64,000 nt of DNA. It comes from Rhizobium sp. BK399 (GTDB taxonomy: Bacteria; Pseudomonadota; Alphaproteobacteria; Rhizobiales; Rhizobiaceae). Shown here piece by piece: positions 55,124-63,983 of the stretch (the stretch's first letter is position 1; each line of letters opens with the position of its first letter). A program made the position numbers and the translations under genes. The notes beneath the pieces were generated by a model, which ran no database searches, had not been told where the DNA came from, and was given only the letters and a program-made list of their open reading frames with translations. The stretch is taken from NCBI RefSeq assembly GCF_014194695.1, contig NZ_JACIAH010000004.1, positions 305,802 to 369,801 on the forward strand. Direction: 5' to 3'.

Positions 55124-56122
55124 TCAAATGGAAGATCGGCTGATGAGTTGGAACGGCAGGCGTCGGGTGTCCGGCGGCGCCGGCTCATCACTGAGCAGTA
55201 TCTCCGCCGCTAGCCGACCCATCGCGCGATGCGGAAGGGCCATCGTCGTCAGCGGCGGATCGAGCCGCGTGGCGATCTCGACCTGGTTGTCGAAACTCCC
55301 CACCGCGACGTCGTCGGGAATGCGAGCACCCGCGCGCCGCAGAGCGGAATACACCTCCATGGCGACACGATCGTTACCACAGAGAATGGCGTCCGGGCGC
55401 ACGCCCGCGCTCATGAGTGCAGCAACGTGTGTTGCGACCAGGCTGGGCGCGCGATCACTATAGACAGGGCGACGAACCGCCGGCAGCACGCTGATCGGGG
55501 CAAGGCCTGCCTCATCGAGTGCCCTGCGAAAGCCGCGCTCGCGCAATTCGCCGGCGAGAAGGCCCGGAAGATTGATAAACGCAATGCGGCGACGCCCGGC
55601 GGCGACGAGGTGACGCGTGATCTCCACAGCAGCCCCCTCTTCGTCAGGCACCAGCGAGGTCACGCGGCCGTTGGCTTCGCTGCAGTTGATCATGATGCCG
55701 ACATTTCCGACCAGTTCTTCCGGCAGCGCCACCGTCTTGTGGTACATCGCCGCATAGGCGATGGCTCGAGGGCGAAAGCGACGAACTTCCTCCAGAACCG
55801 AACCAACGTCGCGGGTACCGTTGAGATTCATTGCAAAGACGGCCATTTCCGCCGTCCGAGCAGCACCATCTAGGCCGCGGATGATCTCGGTGGCAAAGGG
55901 TGACGTAATGAGCTCGTCGGCAACGACGCCGATCAACGGCAGCCAACCCTGCCGCATGCCTCTGGCAGCGAGATTGGTGACATAGCCGAGTTCGTCGGCG
56001 ATCATCTTGATCCTCGAGCGCGTCTCTTCCGACATGCGGGCGGAACCGCCATGCAGGGCGCCGGAGACAGTCTTGATCGAGACTCCCGCCCGTTCCGCTA
56101 TGTCTGAAAGCGATACCGTCAC
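55124..56122 (-). CDS. LacI-family regulator of the GH32 operon
   Basis: This 332-residue regulator has an HTH at residues 4-50 (SLSDIAERAGVSIKTVSGAL) and a periplasmic-binding-like effector domain with IGVVADELITSPFATEIIRG near 62, AAGRRRIAFINLPG near 165 and PDAILCGNDRVAMEVYSAL near 250. A GTG at 56122 is preferred over the ATG at 56134: GGAGG lies 5 bases before the GTG and none precedes the ATG, which would be almost leaderless. It is the first gene of the operon and its promoter carries a LacI-type palindrome, so it probably represses itself together with the transporter and GH32 genes. Confidence 0.9.
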   Translation of the reverse strand: MTVSLSDIAERAGVSIKTVSGALHGGSARMSEETRSRIKMIADELGYVTNLAARGMRQGWLPLIGVVADELITSPFATEIIRGLDGAARTAEMAVFAMNLNGTRDVGSVLEEVRRFRPRAIAYAAMYHKTVALPEELVGNVGIMINCSEANGRVTSLVPDEEGAAVEITRHLVAAGRRRIAFINLPGLLAGELRERGFRRALDEAGLAPISVLPAVRRPVYSDRAPSLVATHVAALMSAGVRPDAILCGNDRVAMEVYSALRRAGARIPDDVAVGSFDNQVEIATRLDPPLTTMALPHRAMGRLAAEILLSDEPAPPDTRRLPFQLISRSSI

Positions 56123-56132
56123 CCCATCCTCC

Positions 56133-56178
56133 ATTGGGTTATCGTTTACCCAATAGGACTACCCCACCGCTTTGTCAA
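56133..56178 (-). promoter_or_regulatory. GH32 operon promoter with LacI-type operator
   Basis: On the minus strand TTGACA (56178-56173) and TATTGG (56155-56150) are 17 bases apart. The palindrome at 56133-56154, with perfect arms ATTGGGT and ACCCAAT around an 8-base centre holding AACGAT, overlaps the -10 box and the transcription start. A central CG is usual for LacI-family operators. Confidence 0.75.
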
Positions 56179-56326
56179 GTATGAAGGTGGCATTGGAATC
56201 GATCGCTGTGATCGCGAACCTGTGGCCCGCCGCGTAATATACCGTATACTACCGCACGCGACGCGTATCTTACTGCCTAAGCGCCCATACTCATTTTATC
56301 CTTTGGAAAACTTGGAGGACATGGCG

Positions 56327-56791
56327 ATGACTGCAAGCGAGACCACCCCTCAACCAATGACCAGCGCTGAAGATCTGCGCAAGCGTGCTCTTGAGCTTCA
56401 GCTCGCGGAGATGGAACGCGACGAAAAGATCAAGGCGCGCGAAGCGAAGAAACACTCAGAGTTCCTCGAGGACTTCTTCCAGAAGCACGTTGGCGAAAAT
56501 GAGCGTGCGATCATCAAGCGCCTGGTGACCAAGGCCGCCGCGGACGGAAAATACGAAGCAATGATTTACAGCTTCCCGTCCAGCCTCTGCTCGGACAGCG
56601 GTCGCGGCATCAACAACAACCTTCCGGGCTGGCAGAATACCCTGCAGGGCAAAGCCAAGGAACTCTACGATCTGTTCGAACAGGTCGCAAAGCCACAGGG
56701 TTACGGCCTGAAAGCGGCGATCATCAATTTCCCGGGAGGCATGCCCGGCGACGTCGGCTTCTTTCTGACATGGGAGCCGCCTGTCGAGTAA
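56327..56791 (+). CDS. Conserved-looking hypothetical protein, 154 residues
   Basis: The protein has a charged, probably coiled-coil region near residues 14-45 (LRKRALELQLAEMERDEKIK) and a globular C-terminal half with MIYSFPSSLCSDSGRGINNN, LYDLFEQVAKPQGYGLKAAI and INFPGGMPGDVGFFLTWEPP. No family is recognised. It has no signal or membrane helix. ATG at 56327 is preferred, because GGAGG lies 8 bases before it but only 2 bases before the ATG at 56321. It stands alone, divergent from the fructan operon. Confidence 0.78.
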   Translation: MTASETTPQPMTSAEDLRKRALELQLAEMERDEKIKAREAKKHSEFLEDFFQKHVGENERAIIKRLVTKAAADGKYEAMIYSFPSSLCSDSGRGINNNLPGWQNTLQGKAKELYDLFEQVAKPQGYGLKAAIINFPGGMPGDVGFFLTWEPPVE

Positions 56792-56931
56792 CGGCGCGGG
56801 TGGGGTCCTGGGATACGGGATGGATAGCGCATCGACAGATTTCTCGAAAGTCCTGGCCCTCGGGACGGGCGTTTCGGTCGGACATGTTGTATTGTAAGCC
56901 CCGTTCGGGCAACGAGGGTCATCGTGGCACG

Positions 56932-57189
56932 TCACGAACGCATCTGCTTCCCGTATCGTTCGCCGCAGTACACCACCACTTCCGCCTCGATCTCACGACA
57001 GAGTCCCTCATACTCGAGGACCCGCCGTTCATCCGTCGGGCTTGCCGCACGGAAGCGTTCAAGGCAATCGGCTGCCAGATCGTACGATTCGAAGAGATCG
57101 CTCAGTGTCTCGCTTGCCGGGGAGGCGAGGAAATGGCGGATCTCGGGGATCCTCAGCATCAGTTTCTTGCGCCCGCGCTCACGGCTCAT
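56932..57189 (-). CDS. Small hypothetical protein, 85 residues
   Basis: The protein starts MSRERGRKKLMLRIPEIRHF and continues LSDLFESYDLAADCLERFRA, DERRVLEYEGLCREIEAEVV. It is helical, highly charged and without a membrane segment. CGGAGGCAATCG sits at a good distance before the ATG at 57189, which supports translation. No family is recognised. It is divergent from the VIT1-like gene and convergent with the 154-residue hypothetical. Confidence 0.6.
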   Translation of the reverse strand: MSRERGRKKLMLRIPEIRHFLASPASETLSDLFESYDLAADCLERFRAASPTDERRVLEYEGLCREIEAEVVVYCGERYGKQMRS

Positions 57190-57291
57190 CGATTGCCTCC
57201 GGTCCCTATCGCATTCTAGAGTCTGCATACGTAATCATTGAGGGGTCGGATCGTTCCATTTGAGGAACCAGCAACCGGGAGGATCTGGCAA

Positions 57292-57966
57292 GTGGTGGAA
57301 TTCGGCAGACCCCACATCACGGAGGTAATTGACCCGGGCGATGCTCTCGGCGAAGTCCTCTTCGGACTGATTATGGCCCTTACTTTTACCGTGGGCTCAC
57401 GGCTCATTTTCAGCCAGGAGGGCCTTGATGTTCGGGAGCTGATCGTCGGGACAATCGGCTGCAACGTGGCATGGGGCATCATCGACGCCGTGCTGTTTGT
57501 CTTGGGCACGGTGTTCTACAAGAGCAGGCGCGGGCGCGTCCTTCGACAGATCAGGTCCGCCAGAAGCGAGCAGGATGCGATCTCCGCGCTCAGGAAGGAA
57601 TTTCCGCTCCACGACGAACCGCTTGTTTCTGTGGCTGCGGATGAAGAGGCGCTCTACAAAGCCATGCTCGACCTCACACGACGCGGAAGCCCCGCCAAGC
57701 TTCGTCTGTCGAGGGACGACCTTCTCGCTGCTTTGATTGTCTTCCTCTTGGTGTCGGCGACCTCACTGCCCGCAGTTATTCCTTTCTTCATGATCGGCAG
57801 CGCCGACCTTGCCCTGAGAACCAGCAATTTTCTGCTGATTGCCCTGCTCTTCCTGACGGGCTACGCCTGGGCGCATTTTTCGGACGCGAGACCGCTCAAC
57901 GCAGGCATAACGATGACGTGCCTCGGCCTCGGGCTGGTCGGCATCGCGATCGCTCTTGGGGGTTAG
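57292..57966 (+). CDS. VIT1-like integral membrane protein
   Basis: This 224-residue protein has DALGEVLFGLIMALTFTVGS, ELIVGTIGCNVAWGIIDAVL and then a cytoplasmic segment of about 70 residues (RQIRSARSEQDAISALRKEF), followed by three C-terminal helices (LLAALIVFLLVSATSLPAVI, SNFLLIALLFLTGYAWAHFS, GITMTCLGLGLVGIAIALGG). This layout matches rhizobial proteins annotated as VIT1/CCC1-like, metal transporters in yeast and plants; transport here is unproven. Adjacent GTGs at 57292 and 57295 are preferred, as GGGAGG lies about 8 bases upstream. The cyclase gene begins 2 bases after its stop, so the two are co-transcribed. Confidence 0.75.
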   Translation: MVEFGRPHITEVIDPGDALGEVLFGLIMALTFTVGSRLIFSQEGLDVRELIVGTIGCNVAWGIIDAVLFVLGTVFYKSRRGRVLRQIRSARSEQDAISALRKEFPLHDEPLVSVAADEEALYKAMLDLTRRGSPAKLRLSRDDLLAALIVFLLVSATSLPAVIPFFMIGSADLALRTSNFLLIALLFLTGYAWAHFSDARPLNAGITMTCLGLGLVGIAIALGG

Positions 57967-57968
57967 GA

Positions 57969-59912
57969 ATGGAACACCGCGACAGGCCCGAGATGGAAGC
58001 GAGGACGCCATTGGGCTGGGCATTTCCCCTGCGCTTGCATCTCAGCGTCATCATTGTCGGGCTGCTGGCCTGTACGGCACTGCCGCTCGTTTGGATGGCC
58101 TATACGCAAGGCAAGGTGACCGCCCTGTCCGCGGGTGAAGCGCAAATGCGTCAGCTCGGCCTTCGTACCATCGAGGATTATCGCAATGTTTTCAGCAGCG
58201 GATATGCCGCCATCGAGACGGCCTCGGCAGTCCCGCAAATGCTTACGCCGCCTCCCCGGGACCTGCCAGCGAAGCGCAACCTCCTGCTGCAACTGCTGAA
58301 GTCGTCCTTCCGGATAGACGCGGTCCACATCGGATATCCGGACGGGACCTACATACAGGCCATCGATATTGGTGCAAATCCGGCCTGGCGCGACACGTTG
58401 AATGCGCCGGCCGGCGCCGCATTCACCATTCGCACCATCACCAAGGTCCTCGGCATCCCGGTGACAACATGGACCTTTTTCGACAAAGACTCCCGCCTTA
58501 TCACTCGGCGCGCCGATCGTGACGACGTCTTCGACCCACGCTTTCGGCCCTGGTACACCGTCCCGCTTTCCGAGGGGCGAACAACCTCGGTCGGCCCCTA
58601 CATTTCGGCCGCGACCAATTATTTGACCCTGACCTTGGCCAAACCTGTGGCGGGCAGGGATCGCATCGTGATCGGCGCCGATGTAATGCTTCTGACGCTC
58701 GGGGAAGTCGTCGATGTCGGTGCGGTCTCGGAACAGGCGCACGCCTATGTATTCGATGATACGGGCCGTCTGATCGTGCATTCCGACAGTGCGGTCATGA
58801 CAAAGCTGCGCGATCAGCTTCGACGCGGCCGGACGCTGACGGCTACGGACGTGGCAACGATGGATCCCGCTATTCCAGCGGTCACGAACATGGCGCACGG
58901 CAGTGGCGTGGCGGACGGCGAAGTCGTGCGCTTGGGCGTGAACGGTCGTGAATATCTCGCCCAGAGTTTTCATGCCGAAGTAGCCGGCTTGCTGAAAGAC
59001 TATACGGTCGTCATCGCCGCGCCACTCGACGATCTCGTCGGGCCGGTCGAGCGTACGCTGAGACGAAACCTGGCTGCCGCGGCCGCCTTCCTGGCGGCTG
59101 GCGCGATCGCCGCGATCATCATCTCCCGATTGATCAGCCGATCACTCTATGCATTGGCCGACGAGGCAAGGCAATTGGGCAATCTGGAATTTAGAAAGAG
59201 TCGCGTCGCACGCTCCTGGATCTCAGAGGTCAACGCCCTGGCAACGGCGCTGGGCTCCGCACGTGATGCCATTCGGACGTTTGCGCTCTATGTTCCGCGC
59301 GAGCTCGTTCGCAGGATCGTTATTGCCGGCCAATCAGCCATAGGCTCGGCCTCCAGGCAGGAGATCACCGTCCTCTTCACCGACATCCGCGAGTTCACGA
59401 CGATCTCCGAGCGACATTCGCCTGAAGACGTCGTTGCCTTGCTTTCCAGCTATTTCGAAGCACTCAATGTGATCGTCGAGCACCACGGCGGCACGATCGT
59501 GCAATATATCGGCGACTCCATTTTCGCGATGTGGAATGCGCCCATCCGCGACGGCCGGCACGTCGAAAACGCCTGCCGCTGCGCCCTGGCGATGAAAGCG
59601 GCGATCGACACGATGAATGCGTCCAACCGTGCCGATGGTCGCCCCGAACTAGTCACCCGCTTCGGCCTGCACACCGGCCCGGCCGTCGTTGGCAGCGTCG
59701 GTGCCGAGAGCCGCCGGCAATATACCGCCATCGGCGATACTGTTAACATCGCCTCGCGCCTGGAGGGCCTGAACCGGGACTACGGAACCTCAATCCTGGT
59801 AAGCAACGCGATCCGCGACGCGGTCGAAGTAAGCTTCAGCTTCGCGTTTATCGGCACGGTCAGCGTCAGGGGCCGTAGAGGTCAAACTGAGCTTTACGAG
59901 CTTCGCGGGTGA
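57969..59912 (+). CDS. Membrane-bound class III cyclase with Cache-type sensor
   Basis: This 647-residue protein has helix 1 LRLHLSVIIVGLLACTALPL near residue 22, a periplasmic double-Cache-like region (IDAVHIGYPDGTYIQAIDIG, FDPRFRPWYTVPLSEGRTTS, FDDTGRLIVHSDS), helix 2 AAAAFLAAGAIAAIIISRLI near 380, a linker, and a class III cyclase domain from about 470. Metal aspartates are in VLFTDIREFT and YIGDSIFAMW, and YTAIGDTVNIASRLEGL carries the asparagine and arginine. The usual purine-specifying lysine three residues before GD is glutamine (TIVQYIGD). It senses an external ligand. It follows the VIT1-like gene by 2 bases. Confidence 0.9.
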   Translation: MEHRDRPEMEARTPLGWAFPLRLHLSVIIVGLLACTALPLVWMAYTQGKVTALSAGEAQMRQLGLRTIEDYRNVFSSGYAAIETASAVPQMLTPPPRDLPAKRNLLLQLLKSSFRIDAVHIGYPDGTYIQAIDIGANPAWRDTLNAPAGAAFTIRTITKVLGIPVTTWTFFDKDSRLITRRADRDDVFDPRFRPWYTVPLSEGRTTSVGPYISAATNYLTLTLAKPVAGRDRIVIGADVMLLTLGEVVDVGAVSEQAHAYVFDDTGRLIVHSDSAVMTKLRDQLRRGRTLTATDVATMDPAIPAVTNMAHGSGVADGEVVRLGVNGREYLAQSFHAEVAGLLKDYTVVIAAPLDDLVGPVERTLRRNLAAAAAFLAAGAIAAIIISRLISRSLYALADEARQLGNLEFRKSRVARSWISEVNALATALGSARDAIRTFALYVPRELVRRIVIAGQSAIGSASRQEITVLFTDIREFTTISERHSPEDVVALLSSYFEALNVIVEHHGGTIVQYIGDSIFAMWNAPIRDGRHVENACRCALAMKAAIDTMNASNRADGRPELVTRFGLHTGPAVVGSVGAESRRQYTAIGDTVNIASRLEGLNRDYGTSILVSNAIRDAVEVSFSFAFIGTVSVRGRRGQTELYELRG

Positions 59913-60180
59913 CGCGGCATGGACTATGAAAATCGGGTGTCGATATCATCTTGACCGGCGGATTTACGCCTATCAATACGCCAAGCAACCTATTCAGCCC
60001 CTGGCCAGGCGTACAAAGCGCTCATCGGTGACGGGCGGCGCGCTGTGATTTTCGCCATGGTGCTTTTGTGATTTTGGTCTGTTGCGTATAGTGATGTCAC
60101 GATTATCCAAGACGGGTGGCGGCCTTTCTGTCATCAGCAAGCGTGTCCAAACTGGCCTTGTTATTTGGAGAACGAATTGA

Positions 60181-61161
60181 ATGTGGCGATTGGTTCGTGT
60201 TCTGGTTGGCTTCGCGGTTCTTATCGGTCTTGGGACACTTCTATGGTTTGCGACAAGACCGCCACCGCTTATCGTTCAAGGCGAAGTTTCAGCCAACCGG
60301 GTCGACATCAGCCCGCGCGTTTCGGGCAGAATTGCCAAGCTTAATGCCGACGTCGGCGATACGGTTGAAGCCGGTGCGGTGATCGCTGAGTTGGAAAGTC
60401 CGCAGCTTGTCGCGGGGCTGCATCAGGCCGAAGCAGCACTTGCTGTCGCCGAAGCGGATCTCGTTCGGGTCAACAGCACCCGACCCGAGACAATCGCCGC
60501 GCGCAAGGCCGAATTGGCAGCCGCTGACGCCGACGTTACGCTTTATCAGGAGGACTCCACCCGCCAGGCAAAACTGATCACGACGGGCGCCTCGACGCAG
60601 TCCCGTGTTGACGAAACAACGCGCAACCTGGAGGCGGCCATCCGCAAGCGCGAGTCAGCCGAAGCCAATCTTGCACTGGCGGTCGCCGGCGCCAGCAAGG
60701 AAGAAAAGGCGCTCGCGGCGACCCAAGTCGAGCGCTCGAAGTCGGCGCTGAACCAGCAACAGGCTGACGTTGCGGAATTGGTTATTCACTCCCCGATCTC
60801 TGGGCAGGTGACGACACGCGTGGCTGAACTCGGCGAGAATTTCTCCGCCGGCGCTCCCTTGTTTTCGCTCATCGATCTGCAAAATCCATGGTTCACGTTT
60901 AACGTGCGCGAGGATCTGTTGAGAGGGCTGAAAATCGGAGACAGCCTCGATGTCACCGTACCGGCGATGAACAATGCCAGAATTCCGGTGAAGGTCACGA
61001 CGATCAACGCGCAGGGGCAATATGCGACGTGGCGAGCCACGCGCGCGACCGGCGACTTCGATCTTCGGACATTCGAGGTACGGGCAAACCCCGTCGAACA
61101 GATCCAAGGCTTGCGCCCTGGCATGAGCGCCATCGCGTCATGGCCGCTGGCGGGGCATTGA
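60181..61161 (+). CDS. HlyD-family membrane-fusion protein (YhiI/EmrA-like)
   Basis: This 326-residue protein has an N-terminal anchor RVLVGFAVLIGLGTLLWFAT, biotinyl-lipoyl half-domains VSANRVDISPRVSGRIAKLN and ELVIHSPISGQVTTRVAELG, and between them a long coiled-coil hairpin (about residues 78-195). It ends in a beta-barrel domain, GLRPGMSAIASWPLAGH. It should connect an inner-membrane exporter to an outer-membrane channel. GGAGAACGAATTGA precedes the ATG. The next gene starts 1 base after its stop. The 268-base gap upstream holds no convincing gene. Confidence 0.9.
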   Translation: MWRLVRVLVGFAVLIGLGTLLWFATRPPPLIVQGEVSANRVDISPRVSGRIAKLNADVGDTVEAGAVIAELESPQLVAGLHQAEAALAVAEADLVRVNSTRPETIAARKAELAAADADVTLYQEDSTRQAKLITTGASTQSRVDETTRNLEAAIRKRESAEANLALAVAGASKEEKALAATQVERSKSALNQQQADVAELVIHSPISGQVTTRVAELGENFSAGAPLFSLIDLQNPWFTFNVREDLLRGLKIGDSLDVTVPAMNNARIPVKVTTINAQGQYATWRATRATGDFDLRTFEVRANPVEQIQGLRPGMSAIASWPLAGH

Positions 61162-61162
61162 C

Positions 61163-62380
61163 ATGATGGCGAAGGGGCGGCTCCGCCCCGGCCTCCTTGT
61201 CGTCTTCAGAAGGGAATTCGATCGCTTCTCTCGGCGACGCCTTCTGCTGTTTTTAACGACCGTTCTGCCGCTGCTGCTGATGGGATCTCTGGCAATCGTG
61301 TTCAGCGCGGGCCTGGCGACCCGGCTTCCGATTGCGGTGCTCGATCTCGACGGCACCGACCTGTCAAGGACGATCATTCGCACCGTGGATGCGACACCGG
61401 ATACAGCTGTCGCGCGCCGCGTCAGTGATCTCGCGGAAGGCAGGCAGCTGATCCTGTCGGGTCAGGTCCGCGGTCTTCTGATGTTGCCGCTCAATCTCGA
61501 ACGCGACGTCTATGGGGGACGCCGGCCGGAAGTCGTCTTCTTCTACAACACACAGACGATGACATCGGGCAATCTCGCGCTGCGTGGCATCAATGCCGCC
61601 GTGCCTGCTGTTGCGGCCGGCATTCGGCTGTCGCTGCGAACGGCGGAAGGACAACCGCTCGAAGCGGCGCAAGCCTCGCTGGCGCCGATCCCGGTCCAGG
61701 TCAATCCGCTCTTCAACCCCACGCTGAACTATGCGCATTTTCTCCTCGCAGCTTTGCTTCCGAGCGTCCTTCAAGTCATCATTGTCACGACAATGGCCTA
61801 TGCCGTCGGGCTTGATGTCGAAACGCCCCATCGTCTTCGCGTCCTGAGACGCCTGGGCGGCGGATTGTGGCCGGCGATGGCCGGGAAGATTCTGCCCTAC
61901 ACCCTGCTCTTTCTTGTCGTGCTTGGCATTTCCGATTGGGTGCTGTTCGGTGTGCTCGACATGCCTTTGCGCGGCAACCGCTATATGCTGATCCTTGCCG
62001 GCATTCTGTTCATCCTTGCCGACCAGTTCATCGGAGTACTTCTTGCACTGCTGCTGCGGCCGATGGCAAGCGCGATCAGCATCGGCACCCTGCTGATGGC
62101 GCCTGCCTTTGGTTTCATGGGCATCGGCTTCCCGCGGATCGGCATGAACGCGTTTGCCTATCACTGGGGGCAGATGATCCCGGGTACCTGGTACCTGATG
62201 GCGCGCATCGACCAGACCATAAGGGGGACGCCGGTCAACCTCTCCTGGAAGCCCATCACCGTCCTGCTTTTCATGGTGCTGCTCTTAGCAAGCCTGACCG
62301 CACTGCGGCTCGAGATCATCCGCGCCCGCGGCCGGCCGCTGCCGCTCCCGCAAACAACTGTCGAAGGAGCCCCGGAATGA
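61163..62380 (+). CDS. ABC-2-type transporter permease
   Basis: This 405-residue protein has a first helix LLLFLTTVLPLLLMGSLAIV near 30, a large extracytoplasmic domain (about 50-190) starting LPIAVLDLDGTDLSRTIIRT, and five C-terminal helices, including YAHFLLAALLPSVLQVIIVT, LPYTLLFLVVLGISDWVLFG and LMAPAFGFMGIGFPRIGMNA. This is the ABC2_membrane_3 layout of YhhJ/YbhS-type drug exporters. No ATP-binding domain is fused. Its stop overlaps the next start (ATGA), so the two permeases are coupled. It sits between the HlyD-like gene and the second permease. Confidence 0.88.
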   Translation: MMAKGRLRPGLLVVFRREFDRFSRRRLLLFLTTVLPLLLMGSLAIVFSAGLATRLPIAVLDLDGTDLSRTIIRTVDATPDTAVARRVSDLAEGRQLILSGQVRGLLMLPLNLERDVYGGRRPEVVFFYNTQTMTSGNLALRGINAAVPAVAAGIRLSLRTAEGQPLEAAQASLAPIPVQVNPLFNPTLNYAHFLLAALLPSVLQVIIVTTMAYAVGLDVETPHRLRVLRRLGGGLWPAMAGKILPYTLLFLVVLGISDWVLFGVLDMPLRGNRYMLILAGILFILADQFIGVLLALLLRPMASAISIGTLLMAPAFGFMGIGFPRIGMNAFAYHWGQMIPGTWYLMARIDQTIRGTPVNLSWKPITVLLFMVLLLASLTALRLEIIRARGRPLPLPQTTVEGAPE

Positions 62381-63528
62381 AGGCCATCCTGACAGTCTGC
62401 CGGATCGAGTTGGTGCGTATCTTCTCGCTGAAACCGGCCTTCGCCGTCCTCATTCTTGCATCCGTCGTCTACGCCGCGTTCTACCCGCAGCCCTATCGCA
62501 CGGAAGTGTTGCGGGATGTGCCGATTGCTGTCGTCGACCTAGACGGGACCGATAGCAGCCGCGCGTTGGCAAGGCGCGTCGATGCCTCCGCCGATGTCGC
62601 GGTCGGCGGGGTCTTTCCCGATCAAGCCAGCGCCCAGCGAGACATCTACGCGCGCAATCTCTTTGGAGTGCTTGTGATCCCTCAGTATTTCGAACGGGAA
62701 TTGCTGCACCATCGCCAGTCGCCAATCGCGCTATATGCGGATTCCAGCTATTTTTTGGTTTATCAGCGCTTGTCCGGCGGCGTTGCCTCTGTCGCGCGAA
62801 CGATGGGAGCTGAGGTAGAAACGGCAAGGCTGACTGCCGCCCACGTCGATCCTGCGCTTGCCGCCGCCGCCGCCGACCCGATGCCGCTGACGGCAGTCAC
62901 GCTATTCAACCCCCAGGGCGGCTACGCGACCTACATCCTTCCCGCCGCCTTCGTTCTGATCCTGCAGCAGACGCTTCTGATTGGCGTCGGCTTGCTCGGC
63001 ACTTACAAAAACGATGCACTCAGCGGCGAACTGGCCGCATCGGCAGGTCCCGCCGCAGCTGTCTGCGGGAAGCTGCTAGCTTACTTGATCCTCGAAACCG
63101 TCATCATGTCGTTCTACTTGATTGCGCTTCCCTATCTCTACAGTATCCCCCGCCTGGGAACGCCGCTCTCGATATTCACCTTCGCCCTGCCCTTCGTGCT
63201 TGCGGTCAGCGCCTTGGGAATGGTTCTGGCCGGCCTGTTTCGCGATCCGCTGACCGTGCAACTGGTGTCGGCCGCCTTGGGGATACCGTTCCTGTTTCTC
63301 GCCGGCTTTTCCTGGCCGACAGAAGCAATACCGCCCTTCCTGCACGCCGTGGCGACGCTGCTGCCCAGCACCTCTGCAATAAACGGTATGGTTGCCGTAT
63401 CGCAGATGGGCGCTTCCATTCCGGATGTTCGCGAGCCCTTCCTGACGCTTTGGGTACTGGCGGCCGTCTATATCGCCATTGCCATCCTGCTCGAAAGCAG
63501 GAGCAGGCGAACTGTGTTCATGTCATGA
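62377..63528 (+). CDS. ABC-2-type transporter permease, second subunit
   Basis: This 383-residue protein starts MKAILTVCRIELVRIFSLKP, with the first helix AFAVLILASVVYAAFYPQPY, an extracytoplasmic domain beginning DVPIAVVDLDGTDSSRALAR and five C-terminal helices (TYILPAAFVLILQQTLLIGV, LLAYLILETVIMSFYLIALP, ALPFVLAVSALGMVLAGLFR, GIPFLFLAGFSWPTEAIPPF, FLTLWVLAAVYIAIAILLES). It is a paralogue of the upstream permease. The ATG at 62377 follows AAGGAGCCCCGG. It should form a heterodimer with its neighbour, but no ATPase gene follows in the window. Confidence 0.88.
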   Translation: MKAILTVCRIELVRIFSLKPAFAVLILASVVYAAFYPQPYRTEVLRDVPIAVVDLDGTDSSRALARRVDASADVAVGGVFPDQASAQRDIYARNLFGVLVIPQYFERELLHHRQSPIALYADSSYFLVYQRLSGGVASVARTMGAEVETARLTAAHVDPALAAAAADPMPLTAVTLFNPQGGYATYILPAAFVLILQQTLLIGVGLLGTYKNDALSGELAASAGPAAAVCGKLLAYLILETVIMSFYLIALPYLYSIPRLGTPLSIFTFALPFVLAVSALGMVLAGLFRDPLTVQLVSAALGIPFLFLAGFSWPTEAIPPFLHAVATLLPSTSAINGMVAVSQMGASIPDVREPFLTLWVLAAVYIAIAILLESRSRRTVFMS

Positions 63529-63834
63529 GGAACCCTCTCCCGCAGCAAGGCAACAGATCGGCGTGTGCAAACTACTGTCTTGCAACCGGCCCGAGACAAC
63601 ATGACAAAACATCAATGCGCTCCATTGCTCCCAGCTTGTAGGAACAGGAAAGAGCGGGCCGGTCGGTATTGATCTTTCGGATGCCCTCGGTCAAGCCATG
63701 GCCCGAAGCGGCCTCGCACCCCATCCATCCCATCGGCGACACCGCGTGCCCCGCGAACGGAAGTCGAAATTACCCAAGAGCGTCTTTCAGCGCGGCTTCG
63801 TGCCGTCGAGCTGGACACTTGGCAGAAACGCAAA
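63529..63834. other. Non-coding gap between the exporter genes and the tRNA terminator
   Basis: About 300 bases without a supportable gene. Open frames are short, lack ribosome sites and resemble no family. No repeat or strong promoter was recognised. Confidence 0.5.
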
Positions 63835-63866
63835 AAAGCTCCTCGACGCTTGAGCGGAGGAGCTTT
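63835..63866 (-). terminator. Rho-independent terminator of the tRNA-fMet gene
   Basis: AAAGCTCCTC and GAGGAGCTTT form a perfect 10-bp stem with a 12-base loop. On the minus strand, the direction of the tRNA, the stem ends in TTTTTT (63837-63832). It lies 40 bases after the tRNA 3' end. Confidence 0.88.
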
Positions 63867-63906
63867 GTATCAGGCGCCTTGAATGTGCAAATATTCAAGT
63901 TTGTTT

Positions 63907-63983
<77 letters not shown>

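Noticed and set aside
63612..63833. 73-codon minus frame before the tRNA terminator
   Set aside because: No ribosome site or similarity, and its composition looks like random high-GC sequence.
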